64,000 nucleotides of DNA from Niveispirillum sp943371025 (GTDB lineage: Bacteria; Pseudomonadota; Alphaproteobacteria; Azospirillales; Azospirillaceae): positions 124,001 through 188,000 of the forward strand of contig CALRTC020000007.1 of NCBI GenBank assembly GCA_943371025.1, written 5' to 3'. The notes under the pieces were generated by a model that was given only the letters and a program-made list of their open reading frames with translations, did no database searches and was not told the origin of the DNA. Positions 16,172 to 24,183 of the stretch are shown here, piece after piece (within the stretch, counting starts at the first letter, position 1; each line of letters starts with the position of its first letter). A program made the translations under genes and the position numbers.

Positions 16172-17083
16172 ATGGCCAGTTTCAGCGAGAGTCCCGAGCT
16201 TCTTCGGACCTTTACCGCCCAGGCCAACCGCTATCCGATGCTGCGGCCTGAACAGGAGGCGCAGCTGGCCCGCGATTGGGCAGACAATCACGACCGCCGT
16301 GCATTCGACCAGCTGGTGAAAAGCCACATGCGTCTGGCGGTAAAAGTGGCCGGGCGTTACGCGCGATCCGGCCTGCCCATCGCCGATCTGGTGTCGGAAG
16401 CCAATATCGGCCTGGTGAAGGCCGTGCAGCGTTTCGATCCCGGCCGTGGATTCCGGCTGGCGACCTATGCCCTCTGGTGGATCCGGGCCGAGGTGCAGTC
16501 CTTCGTGCTGCACAACTGGTCCCTGATCAAGGGCGGCAACACCGCCACCCTGAAGCGCCTGTTCTTCAACCTGCGCCAGACCCAGCGGCGGCTGGGCATC
16601 CATGACCGTATCATGAACGATGCCGAGGCGGTGCGTGTCGCGGAGGAACTGGGGGCCAGTCTGGAGGATGTGCGCGAGATGGAGCATCGCTTCGCCACGC
16701 CCGTCAGCTCGCTGAACATCAGCGTGGGGGAGGAGGGCGACAGCGAGGCGATCGACCTGCTGGCCGACGAAAGCGAAAGTGTTGAGGATATGCTGGTGGA
16801 GCAGGGCGAGCTGTCGGCCAGGCGTGCCCTGATGCGCGATGCGTTGACCCAGCTGGGCGAGCGGGAACGGCACATCTTCACGGCCCGTAACCTGTCCGAG
16901 CAGCCGGTGACGCTGGAGACCCTGGCCCGGCAGTACGGCGTCAGCAAGGAGCGAATCCGCCAGATCGAAAGCGGGGCCTACAAGAAGGTGGTGCGCCGCG
17001 TGCGCGATCAGGCGCAGACGCCGTCGCCCATGCCTCCGCCCATGGCGCTGGGCCGGCGCACCGGCGTCATGGCCATGGCCTGA
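16172..17083 (+). CDS. RpoH-like (sigma-32 family) RNA polymerase sigma factor
   Basis: Encodes 303 residues from ATG 16172, with GGGAGA upstream at normal spacing. Region 2 has LVSEANIGLVKAVQRFDP and the promoter-opening stretch RLATYALWWIRAEVQSFVL. The RpoH box follows as KRLFFNLRQTQRRL. Region 4 has LETLARQYGVSKERIRQIE. This is a heat-shock-type sigma factor, but NWSLIKGGNTATLKR departs from housekeeping RpoH, so it may be a second, specialised paralogue. The perfect Fur-type palindrome directly upstream suggests control by iron, haem or peroxide. It is followed 88 bp later by panB, probably a separate unit. Confidence 0.88.
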   Translation: MASFSESPELLRTFTAQANRYPMLRPEQEAQLARDWADNHDRRAFDQLVKSHMRLAVKVAGRYARSGLPIADLVSEANIGLVKAVQRFDPGRGFRLATYALWWIRAEVQSFVLHNWSLIKGGNTATLKRLFFNLRQTQRRLGIHDRIMNDAEAVRVAEELGASLEDVREMEHRFATPVSSLNISVGEEGDSEAIDLLADESESVEDMLVEQGELSARRALMRDALTQLGERERHIFTARNLSEQPVTLETLARQYGVSKERIRQIESGAYKKVVRRVRDQAQTPSPMPPPMALGRRTGVMAMA

Positions 17084-17171
17084 CTCCGCGCCCCTGATTT
17101 ACCTCGCCCCGCAACTGGTGTAGGGGTTGCGCCGCAGCGCAACAAAAGAAACAGCGCGGGAGGGGGAAACC

Positions 17172-17996
17172 ATGAGTGCGACCACCCAGATCAAGCGGAT
17201 CAGCGTACCGGACATCGCCGCCCGTAAGGGCCGTGACCCGGTGGTGGTGCTGACCGCCTACAGCGTTTCGATGGCCCGGCTGCTGGACCCGCATTGCGAT
17301 TGCCTGCTGGTCGGCGACAGCCTGGGCATGGTGCTGTACGGCCTGGACAGCACGCTGCCCGTCACGCTGGACATGATGATCAACCATGGTGCGGCTGTCG
17401 TGCGTGGCTCACAGCGGGCCTGCGTCATTGTCGACCTGCCCTGGGCCAGCTATCAGGAAAGCCCGGCCCAGGCCTTCCGCAATGCCGCCCGCGTGCTGGC
17501 GGAGACGGGTGCGCAGGCGGTGAAGCTGGAAGGCGGGGAGGAAATGGCGGAGACCATTGATTTCCTGGTCCGGCGTGGCATCCCCGTGATGGGGCATGTC
17601 GGCCTGACCCCGCAGGCGGTCAATGCCCTGGGCGGTTACCGCGCGCGTGGCCGGTCGGATGCCGAACAGCAGAAGATACTTGGGGATGCGCGGGCCGTGG
17701 CCGAAGCCGGCGCCTTCGCCCTGGTGGTGGAAGGGGTGGTGGAACCGCTGGCCCGCCAGATTGCCGAGCAGGTGCCCGTCACCACCATCGGCATCGGTGC
17801 CAGTGCTGCCTGTGACGGACAGGTTCTGGTGTCGGATGACATGCTGGGCCTGTTCGGCGGCTTCACGCCCAAATTCGTGAAGCGCTATGCTGAATTGGGC
17901 GAGGCCGTGACGGCGGCGGCGGCCGACTACGCGGCGGAGGTGCGGTCGCGGGCCTTCCCGGCCGCCGCGCATGTTTTCACCCCCCGCAAGGGATGA
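17172..17996 (+). CDS. panB: 3-methyl-2-oxobutanoate hydroxymethyltransferase
   Basis: Encodes 274 residues, the usual PanB length. Family landmarks: VVVLTAYSVSMARLLD, the metal site LLVGDSLGMVLYG, VIVDLPWASYQESP, AVKLEGGEE, VMGHVGLTPQAVNALGGY and TIGIGASAACDGQVLV. PanB condenses 2-oxoisovalerate with methylene-tetrahydrofolate to ketopantoate, the first step of pantothenate synthesis in the cytoplasm. The start is ATG 17172, with AGGGGGAA just upstream. No other pantothenate gene is adjacent. Its stop is only 5 bp from the convergent solute-binding-protein gene, leaving no room for a separate terminator. Confidence 0.96.
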   Translation: MSATTQIKRISVPDIAARKGRDPVVVLTAYSVSMARLLDPHCDCLLVGDSLGMVLYGLDSTLPVTLDMMINHGAAVVRGSQRACVIVDLPWASYQESPAQAFRNAARVLAETGAQAVKLEGGEEMAETIDFLVRRGIPVMGHVGLTPQAVNALGGYRARGRSDAEQQKILGDARAVAEAGAFALVVEGVVEPLARQIAEQVPVTTIGIGASAACDGQVLVSDDMLGLFGGFTPKFVKRYAELGEAVTAAAADYAAEVRSRAFPAAAHVFTPRKG

Positions 17997-18001
17997 GCGG
18001 C

Positions 18002-19678
18002 TCAGGGCTGCACGGCACCCGCATCGGCCGTGACAACGCCGGTGATGCGGCCGAAGGCGCGGGCCGTGTCACGGGCGTGCAGCGACAGGCCGGCGCGGTG
18101 CGCCACCAGATCGCGGATATGCATCAAGGGGATCATGGGCAGATCATTTTCAAGAATGGTCGTCGCCCGTGCCGACAGGGTGGGGATATCGCGCGGGTCG
18201 ACCCCGCGCGCCCGATGCAGCAGGTCCAGCAACGCATCGTTGCGATAGGCGCTGGGGTTCGTGGTGCTGTCCTTCTCTGTCGGGCCCGCGACGGCCACAT
18301 AACCCTCCGTGGCCGATCCCGCCGTCAGCCCCAGGCCTGAAAACATCATCTGGAAATCGCCGGCCGCCACCTTCGGGCGCACCTCGGTGGCCGATATTGC
18401 GGTGACTGACAGTTCAATGCCAATGGCGCGCAGCATGCCGGCCAGTGCATCAGCCACCCGGGGCCGGTCGGTGATGCGGGTGACGGGCATCAGCAGGTTC
18501 AGGCGCAGGCCGGAACCATACCCGGCAGTCGCCAACAGTTCGCGGGCCGTTTCGGGCTGCGCCACCATCCGGTGCGGCCGGTCTGGCAGATATCCTTCCA
18601 TGCCCGGCTGGGCCAGCTGCCAGGCGGGGCCGGCGAAACCCTCCAGCCCCCGTTCGACCAGCAGATGCCGGTCGATGACCATGGCGATGGCGCGCCGTAC
18701 GCGGATATCGGACAAGGGGTTGCGGGTGCCATCGACCAGGTCGGGCCGCAGATTGAAGGTCAGCAGCAATGTGCGGTCGGTTGGCAGCTCCGTCAGCCGC
18801 ACCCCCTTGACGGAGGAAAGGTAGGGAAGCTGGGCCGGAGCCACATCCTCCATGATGTCGGCCGCCCCGGTGACCAGCACCCGCAGCCGGTCGCGCGCAT
18901 CCGGCAGGGTCCACAGGACCAGCCGTTGCCAGACCGGACATTCCGACCAGCAATGGGGGGAGGGTACCAGCACCGCCTGACCCGGCGCCGGCGTCTCTGC
19001 TGCGGCCACATAGGGGCCGCTGCCCGGCAGCAGGCTGGTCTTGGTCACCGGCTTCACGCGTTCCGGATCGCAGCCCAGCGGTCCGCCACCGGCATCGTCG
19101 GGGGCGGCCACAATGAACAGCAGCGACAAGGCAGCGGGCAACAGCCGGTATGGCTCATCCAGGGTCAGGGTCACCTGCCCCTTCGCTTGCGTGATCTGGC
19201 TCAGCCCCAGCAGATCGCGGCCGGCGGCGCGAGCCAGCGTCTGGTGGCGGCAAAGGCTGTAAGCCACGTCTGCCGTGGTAACAGGACGCCCCGTCGCGAA
19301 GGTGGCATTGGGGGCCAAGGAGAAGGACCAGCTTCGGTAGTCGGCGCTGCCCGTCCAACTGGTCGCCAGCCGCGGCGCGATATTGAAACCGTCGCGCGTC
19401 ACCAGCGTATCGTACAGATGCTCGAAATACTGGAAATCGGCGCCTGTGCGGGCATGATGCGGGTCGGCTGTGGTCGCCCCGCCGGACAATGCCACGACAA
19501 GCCGATCGCCCGCCCTTGCCGACGCGGGGGACGATATCACCAGCAGCACCAGCAGCAGCCGCTGCAAAAGGGGGCGCCAGATCGCCGCCACACCACCATC
19601 CCGTTCCGACGCCAGTTTGCGATCGCACCATGCCCGCTGTGCGGGGGCACGGCAAGCGCGCATTACCGTCGGTCGCAA
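18002..19678 (-). CDS. Family 5 extracellular solute-binding protein, orphan
   Basis: Encodes up to 558 residues. A hydrophobic signal segment (LLQRLLLVLLVISSPASARA) begins near residue 38, so the true start may be downstream of 19678. The body follows SBP_bac_5 order: LVVALSGGATTADPHHA, LYDTLVTRDGFNIAPRLATSW, FATGRPVTTADVAYSL, the central DIRVRRAIAMVIDRHLLVE and C-terminal SAYRNDALLDLLHRA. Such proteins bind peptides, nickel or other ligands for ABC importers. No permease or ATPase gene is nearby on either side, so it either serves a distant transporter or acts in sensing. Ligand unknown. Confidence 0.85.
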   Translation of the reverse strand: MRPTVMRACRAPAQRAWCDRKLASERDGGVAAIWRPLLQRLLLVLLVISSPASARAGDRLVVALSGGATTADPHHARTGADFQYFEHLYDTLVTRDGFNIAPRLATSWTGSADYRSWSFSLAPNATFATGRPVTTADVAYSLCRHQTLARAAGRDLLGLSQITQAKGQVTLTLDEPYRLLPAALSLLFIVAAPDDAGGGPLGCDPERVKPVTKTSLLPGSGPYVAAAETPAPGQAVLVPSPHCWSECPVWQRLVLWTLPDARDRLRVLVTGAADIMEDVAPAQLPYLSSVKGVRLTELPTDRTLLLTFNLRPDLVDGTRNPLSDIRVRRAIAMVIDRHLLVERGLEGFAGPAWQLAQPGMEGYLPDRPHRMVAQPETARELLATAGYGSGLRLNLLMPVTRITDRPRVADALAGMLRAIGIELSVTAISATEVRPKVAAGDFQMMFSGLGLTAGSATEGYVAVAGPTEKDSTTNPSAYRNDALLDLLHRARGVDPRDIPTLSARATTILENDLPMIPLMHIRDLVAHRAGLSLHARDTARAFGRITGVVTADAGAVQP

Positions 19679-19698
19679 GCGGGCGGGAGGCGGGCCGA

Positions 19699-19992
19699 TC
19701 AGTTCACCATCGGCTTGGCAGTGGCAGCCGCGCGCTTGGCCGGAGCCGGCAGTTCGACATTCACTTCCAGCATGGAACAGCCGCTTTCGCGCTCCAGCTT
19801 CACCGCCACCTTGTCGTCATCAATATTGACATACTTCTTGATGACGGCCAGCAGTTCCTGCTGCAAGGCGGGCAGGAAGTCGGGGCTGTCACGGCCGGAC
19901 CGTTCGTGCGCCAGCACGATCTGCAGCCGCTCCTTGGCCTGGGCCGCCACCGTGGGCGGCTTGGACTTGCGGAAAATATCCAGCAGGCTCAT
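19699..19992 (-). CDS. minE: Cell division topological specificity factor MinE
   Basis: Encodes 97 residues. The N-terminal membrane-targeting and MinD-contact part is MSLLDIFRKSKPPTVAAQAKERLQIVLAHERS and the C-terminal dimerisation domain includes LQQELLAVIKKYVNI. MinE stimulates MinD ATPase at the membrane and drives pole-to-pole oscillation. It overlaps minD by 4 bases (19989-19992) and closes the minCDE operon. The C-terminal tail (PAPAKRAAATAKPMVN) is somewhat longer and more basic than in E. coli. Confidence 0.97.
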   Translation of the reverse strand: MSLLDIFRKSKPPTVAAQAKERLQIVLAHERSGRDSPDFLPALQQELLAVIKKYVNIDDDKVAVKLERESGCSMLEVNVELPAPAKRAAATAKPMVN

Positions 19993-20804
19993 GCGGTCCT
20001 CCGCAGCAGGCGGTCCAGGAAGCCCTTCTTTTCGGGCTTGACGAAGCGATGCTCGATCTTCTCGCCCAGGAAACGGCCGACGGCGTCGGCATAGGCGAGG
20101 CCGGCATTCGACTTGTCGTCAAGAACGACGGGCATGCCGACATTCGATGCCTTCAGCACGGCGGGGCTTTCCGGAATGATGCCCAGCAGCGGAATGGCCA
20201 GGATGTCCAGCACATCCTCCACCTTCAGCATCTCGCCCTTTTCCACGCGCTCCGGATCGTAGCGGGTGACCAGCAGATGCTCCTGCACCGGCTCCAGCCC
20301 CATTTCCGCCCGGCGCGACTTGGCCTGGATCACGCCCAGGATGCGGTCGCTGTCGCGGACGGAAGAAACTTCGGGGTTGGTGACGATGATGGCGTGGTCG
20401 GCATAATAGAGCGCCATCAGGGCGCCCTTTTCGATGCCGGCCGGGCTGTCGCACAGGATGTAGTCGAATTCCTTCTTCAACTCATCCAGGATCTTGCCAA
20501 CCCCTTCCTGGGTCAGCGCATCCTTGTCCCGCGTCTGGCTGGTCGGCAGGATATACAGGTTTTCCACCCGCTTATCCTTGATCAGCGCCTGGCTGAGACG
20601 TGCTTCCCCGTTGATCACGTTGATGAAGTCGAACACCACGCGGCGTTCGCATCCCATGATCAGGTCCAGATTGCGCAGACCGACATCGAAATCGATGATG
20701 CAGGTCTTGAAACCGCGCAGGGCCAGACCGGTGCCAAAGGCGGCGCTCGAAGTGGTCTTGCCCACGCCGCCCTTGCCGGAGGTCATCGTAATGATCTTGG
20801 CCAA
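19989..20804 (-). CDS. minD: Septum site-determining ATPase MinD
   Basis: Encodes 271 residues. The deviant Walker A motif of ParA/MinD ATPases is near the N-terminus (TSGKGGVGKTTSS), followed by IDFDVGLRNLDLIMGCE and YILCDSPAGIEKGA. The C-terminal FLDRLLRR is the amphipathic membrane-targeting helix. The initiation codon is TTG (20802-20804) with GGGAG seven bases upstream. MinD binds the membrane in its ATP form and recruits MinC and MinE. It lies 39 bp behind minC and overlaps minE. Confidence 0.97.
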   Translation of the reverse strand: MAKIITMTSGKGGVGKTTSSAAFGTGLALRGFKTCIIDFDVGLRNLDLIMGCERRVVFDFINVINGEARLSQALIKDKRVENLYILPTSQTRDKDALTQEGVGKILDELKKEFDYILCDSPAGIEKGALMALYYADHAIIVTNPEVSSVRDSDRILGVIQAKSRRAEMGLEPVQEHLLVTRYDPERVEKGEMLKVEDVLDILAIPLLGIIPESPAVLKASNVGMPVVLDDKSNAGLAYADAVGRFLGEKIEHRFVKPEKKGFLDRLLRRTA

Positions 20805-20843
20805 GAGGCGTCTCCCAAGGTCAAAGGTTGATCACAAATTCCG

Positions 20844-21653
20844 TCACGTCCCGGAGGACGCAAGCGGATCGATATGGAGATAGCCATTGTTCAGGTAGAT
20901 TTGAACCTGACGACGGCGGATATCCTGGCCGATGTCTTCCGACACGCGGTAAAGTCCGGCGATGGACACCAGTTCGGCGTCCAGGCTCTGACAGAAGATA
21001 CGGGCCGACTGGTCACCGCTGACCCCGGCCAGCGCCCGTCCGCGCAGCGACCCATAGACATGGATCGACCCGTCGGCCAGCAGCTCGGCACCCGGACTGA
21101 CGGAACCGATCACCACCAGATCACCGCCAGGGGCGTAAATCTGCCGGCCTGACCGGATATTCTCCGCAATCACCATGGTGCTGCGCTGGGGGGCCGGCGG
21201 CTCCGGCATGGCGACGGGCGCCGGTGTCGGGGCGGCAGGTGCCTGTGGCTGTATCTGCACATTGGCCAGACCCTGCGCGGGGCTGCGGCCCGTGCCGGCC
21301 AGCGGATCGAAGGTCTCGACCTTGCCGCGGGGGGCAGCCAGCAGCGCCATGCCGCGCGCAAGGGCGGCGTCCTGCTGTTCCTTGCTGCCACCCTGCAGGC
21401 CCACAGCCATCAGACCCAGATTCTTCAGCAGTTTGCAGAAGGCATCCATGTCGAACGGAGCGCCGGCGGGCAGGTCGTCCAGGTCCAGCACCACGCCCGC
21501 ATGGCGGAAGAAGTTCGGCGCCTGCGCGATCTTGCCCGACAGAACGGGGAAGAAGTTGGGATTGTGGGGGTCGCTGACCTTCAGCACCATCATGGTGAAG
21601 GTGCTGCCGCGCAACTGGAATGGCGCGTCCCTATAGGCGACCTGCATGCTCAT
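20844..21653 (-). CDS. minC: Septum site-determining inhibitor MinC
   Basis: Encodes 269 residues from ATG 21653; the open frame runs 34 codons further, but those residues do not look like MinC. The N-terminal FtsZ-inhibiting domain begins FQLRGSTFTMMVLKVSDP. A Pro/Ala-rich linker follows (about 150-185). The C-terminal beta-helix that binds MinD includes NIRSGRQIYAPGGDLVVIG, GSIHVYGSLRGRALAG and ARIFCQSLDAELVSIAG. MinC blocks FtsZ ring formation away from midcell. First gene of minCDE; the operon promoter should lie in 21654-21847. Confidence 0.95.
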   Translation of the reverse strand: MSMQVAYRDAPFQLRGSTFTMMVLKVSDPHNPNFFPVLSGKIAQAPNFFRHAGVVLDLDDLPAGAPFDMDAFCKLLKNLGLMAVGLQGGSKEQQDAALARGMALLAAPRGKVETFDPLAGTGRSPAQGLANVQIQPQAPAAPTPAPVAMPEPPAPQRSTMVIAENIRSGRQIYAPGGDLVVIGSVSPGAELLADGSIHVYGSLRGRALAGVSGDQSARIFCQSLDAELVSIAGLYRVSEDIGQDIRRRQVQIYLNNGYLHIDPLASSGT

Positions 21654-21847
21654 GTCCGGTTCAGACCCCACCTGTCCCCTGAACGCAAAAAACGGAACCG
21701 GTCGCAACCATTGCGCCCGTGGCCCCGCCGCGTTCTGCCTGATGACGTCGTTCAAGCCCTAAAGCTGACCCGCCGTCAAGGATTTCATTGGCCACATCTT
21801 GCGACAAGGTTGCAAGGTTACACAATATCTATTCCGAGGAGGGACGG

Positions 21848-22054
21848 ATGTGCGGCCCGCCATCGGCTGCGTGCTGTGCGATACCTTCCGCCATACCGTT
21901 GATATCGCTGGAAACGACCCGTCAGGACAGCGACGCTGTGCCTTTGGAGACGTATTTCCAGGGTGCCCGGGCGGGTGGCGATCCGCTGTTCGCACCCGCA
22001 AAAGGCGACTCGGAATGCTTGCGCAAAAGATGTATGCCGCCAGATATTGTGTGA
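21848..22054 (+). CDS. Possible small protein of unknown function
   Basis: Encodes 68 residues. The case rests on a strong ribosome site (GAGGAGG, about 6 bases before ATG 21848) and a protein-like second half (SLETTRQDSDAVPLETYFQG). It is divergent from minC in an otherwise empty 700-base region. No signal peptide or membrane segment is seen and I recognise no family. Four cysteines are present. It could be a chance frame. Confidence 0.35.
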   Translation: MCGPPSAACCAIPSAIPLISLETTRQDSDAVPLETYFQGARAGGDPLFAPAKGDSECLRKRCMPPDIV

Positions 22055-22369
22055 AGCTTTCGTTTCGCCCGCAATGGCTAGTGACGCCTACGATATTATG
22101 GGGTATCGTGGCCCCGTCGACCCAAATCAGGGGATGGATCGGATAGTGTCAGCGGCATATTGCCTTGCAGCATTCTCCATCAGCGCCGCGGCAGCAGGCC
22201 GTCCGGCGCCGTATGATCCGCCCCCCGCAGGATCGACCACCAGACCGGATCGTCACCAACCGCACCACTCAGCCCGAGGGTGCGGTTTTTTGTTGCCCGG
22301 TCTTTGCCTGCCGCGTTCCCGCTTCACCAGGACTTTTTCCGTCCCTAGCCGATAGTGAGGAGATGCCAG
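22055..22369 (+). other. Gap before phoH, containing a terminator
   Basis: No gene is recognised. The notable item is a plus-strand terminator at 22258-22291. Upstream, CGATA (22091-22095) and TATCG (22104-22108) form a small dyad over TATTAT, a weak -10 candidate, so an RNA of roughly 185 nt ending at the terminator is possible but unproven. A GAGGAG ribosome site for phoH lies at the right end. Confidence 0.4.
22258..22291 (+). terminator. Rho-independent terminator
   Basis: AACCGCACC (22258-22266) pairs with GGTGCGGTT (22279-22287) around a 12-nt loop, followed by a run of T to 22291. It would end a transcript from the region 21848-22250, either the possible small gene or an RNA. Confidence 0.8.
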
Positions 22370-23113
22370 ATGGCCAAGCGCCAGTCCAAACCCGCGTCCA
22401 GCAGCAGCGACAGCAAGGTCCACCCGCTCTTCCCCCGCCAGTCCACGGGCTGGGACCCGCTGGGCGGGAACGAGGAGCGGCGCGACCAGTCCTATGTCCG
22501 CACCGTCAAGCCGATGAGCGCGGGGCAAGGCCTGCTGATGCAGGCCATCAAGGAACACAACCTGACGCTGGCACTCGGCCCCGCGGGTACGGGCAAGACC
22601 TATCTGGCCATTTCCTCTGCCGTGGCGGCCTTGGACAAGGGGGAGGTCGACCGCATCATTCTGTCCCGCCCCGCCATTGAGGCCGGGGAGAGCATCGGCT
22701 ACCTGCCCGGTGATATGAACGAGAAGATGGCCCCGTTCCTGCGGCCGCTCTATGACGCGCTGTCCGACCGGCTGGGGGCCAAGCGGCTGAAGGCCATGAT
22801 GGCCGATGGATCGATCGAGATTGCGCCCGTTGGCTATATGCGGGGCCGGACGCTGAACAACGCCTTCGTTGTCATCGACGAGGCGCAGAACTGTACCTAT
22901 GCCCAGATCAAGATGCTGCTGACCCGCCTGGGCTGGCATTCCACCATGGTCCTGACGGGTGATCCGGACCAGTCGGACCTGCTGGATGGCCTGTCCGGCC
23001 TGTCGGAGATTGCCCGGCGGCTGGAAGTGGTGGACGGCATTGCCGTCGTCCGTCTCGCCGATGCCGACATTGTCCGCCACCCACTGGTGGCCAGCATGCT
23101 GACCGTGCTGTGA
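22370..23113 (+). CDS. PhoH family ATPase
   Basis: Encodes 247 residues from ATG 22370, with GAGGAG well placed upstream. Walker A is GPAGTGKTYLA near residue 70 and Walker B is FVVIDEAQN. The segment RIILSRPAIEAGESIGYLPGD is diagnostic of PhoH. It lacks the N-terminal KH/R3H-type region of the PhoH often found beside ybeY, and no ybeY follows. PhoH proteins are RNA-associated ATPases of uncertain role in phosphate or stress responses. Stands alone; its stop abuts repeat copy B. Confidence 0.93.
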   Translation: MAKRQSKPASSSSDSKVHPLFPRQSTGWDPLGGNEERRDQSYVRTVKPMSAGQGLLMQAIKEHNLTLALGPAGTGKTYLAISSAVAALDKGEVDRIILSRPAIEAGESIGYLPGDMNEKMAPFLRPLYDALSDRLGAKRLKAMMADGSIEIAPVGYMRGRTLNNAFVVIDEAQNCTYAQIKMLLTRLGWHSTMVLTGDPDQSDLLDGLSGLSEIARRLEVVDGIAVVRLADADIVRHPLVASMLTVL

Positions 23114-23260
23114 TACCAGTGGCACGAAATCATGACCGATGGTCACGCTTTCGTGCCCCTCAATCGCCGGCGTCGCCATCCGGCGACTTGGCTACGCCGC
23201 ATGGGCGGCGTGGCGGCGGTCGCCGCTGTACCAAGGGTCAAGAATTTTGACCGTTGGTGT
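23111..23260. repeat. Dispersed intergenic repeat, copy B
   Basis: Starts at the phoH stop and fills the gap to the convergent solute-binding-protein gene. Left arm: GGCACGAAA (23121-23129) and TTTCGTGCC (23149-23157), perfect. Core: TCAATCGCCGGCG, TACGCCGCA, GGCGGCGGTCGCCGC, as in copies A and C. Right arm: ACCAA-GGTCAA with TTGACC-TTGGT (23230-23258), one mismatch pair. Confidence 0.7.
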
Positions 23261-23299
23261 GACACAGGGCTGACGGGCGGTCGGTCCGGCGACCGCCCG

Positions 23300-24079
23300 T
23301 CAGTTCGACGCGGCCCCATCCTGACGCAGGTTTTCCATGTAACGTTCTGCCACCTTCTCCCGGTCGATCCGCTGCAGCCCGCGCATCAGGCTTACCCGCG
23401 CGCGTCGTCCGCGGTCACTGCCATTGAAGCAGACATGCAGCGGTTCCGGCGGCCCGATGGGCAGCGCGCTCAGCGACAGCGGGGAAAAGCCCCTACCCTT
23501 GATGTTGCGCTCCAGCTCTGGCTTCAGGAAGGCAAACTGCGAGACTTCCACGACGGCCGCATCGATACGGCCGGCCTGCAGCTTGCGCAGGTTGGCGATA
23601 TCGGACGCGGCCACATCCACCTGCAATGTGCCCTTGCCGCGCAGCCCATCGATGATGGGGCCGTTATCATAGCCATCCACGATGCCGATCAGCAGATTCT
23701 GCAGGTCGGCCGGATGCCCCCATCTGATCGGGTTGGTCTGACGTTCGGCCAGGGCGTAACGGAAACGGCCGATGGGCAATTCGGACAATATGCCGCCGGC
23801 TGCCGCGCATTCGGTCGCCGTGGCCGTGAAGAAGCCGACATGGCCGTTATCCGGCTGCATCGCCGTCGACACTGCCCGCTTCCACGGCAGGATGGTGATG
23901 GTCAATCTGTCGCCCTGGGTGGCGAAGGCTGCGCGCAGGACGGTGGTCATCGCCCCGCCGTCCGGCAGGCTGCCGGAGAAAGGCGGCCATTCCAGGGTGG
24001 TGAAGGACCACTCCTCGGCTCCGGCCGGCAGCGGCGCCAACAGCATTCCCAACAGGAACGCCAATGAACGCAGCCGCAT
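23300..24079 (-). CDS. Family 3-like periplasmic solute-binding protein
   Basis: Encodes 259 residues from ATG 24079, with a GGAGGTGG site upstream. A signal peptide (MRLRSLAFLLGMLLAPLPAGA) is followed by FTTLEWPPFSGSLPDGG, the entry strand common in transporter-substrate-binding proteins of the amino-acid type, and later GIVDGYDNGPI. No ABC membrane or ATPase gene is adjacent. Upstream on the same strand is a chemoreceptor gene (104 bp gap), so a role in chemotactic sensing is conceivable, though the receptor's own sensory domain looks four-helical. Ligand unknown. Confidence 0.78.
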   Translation of the reverse strand: MRLRSLAFLLGMLLAPLPAGAEEWSFTTLEWPPFSGSLPDGGAMTTVLRAAFATQGDRLTITILPWKRAVSTAMQPDNGHVGFFTATATECAAAGGILSELPIGRFRYALAERQTNPIRWGHPADLQNLLIGIVDGYDNGPIIDGLRGKGTLQVDVAASDIANLRKLQAGRIDAAVVEVSQFAFLKPELERNIKGRGFSPLSLSALPIGPPEPLHVCFNGSDRGRRARVSLMRGLQRIDREKVAERYMENLRQDGAASN

Positions 24080-24183
24080 GCCCACCTCCACCTCGAATTT
24101 GATTGTCGTTAACCTAGGGTGACAGCGTTGGCAGGGCAACCGGGCTTCGCATAACCTTTTGCGCCACCGGTGCGCGGGGCCGG

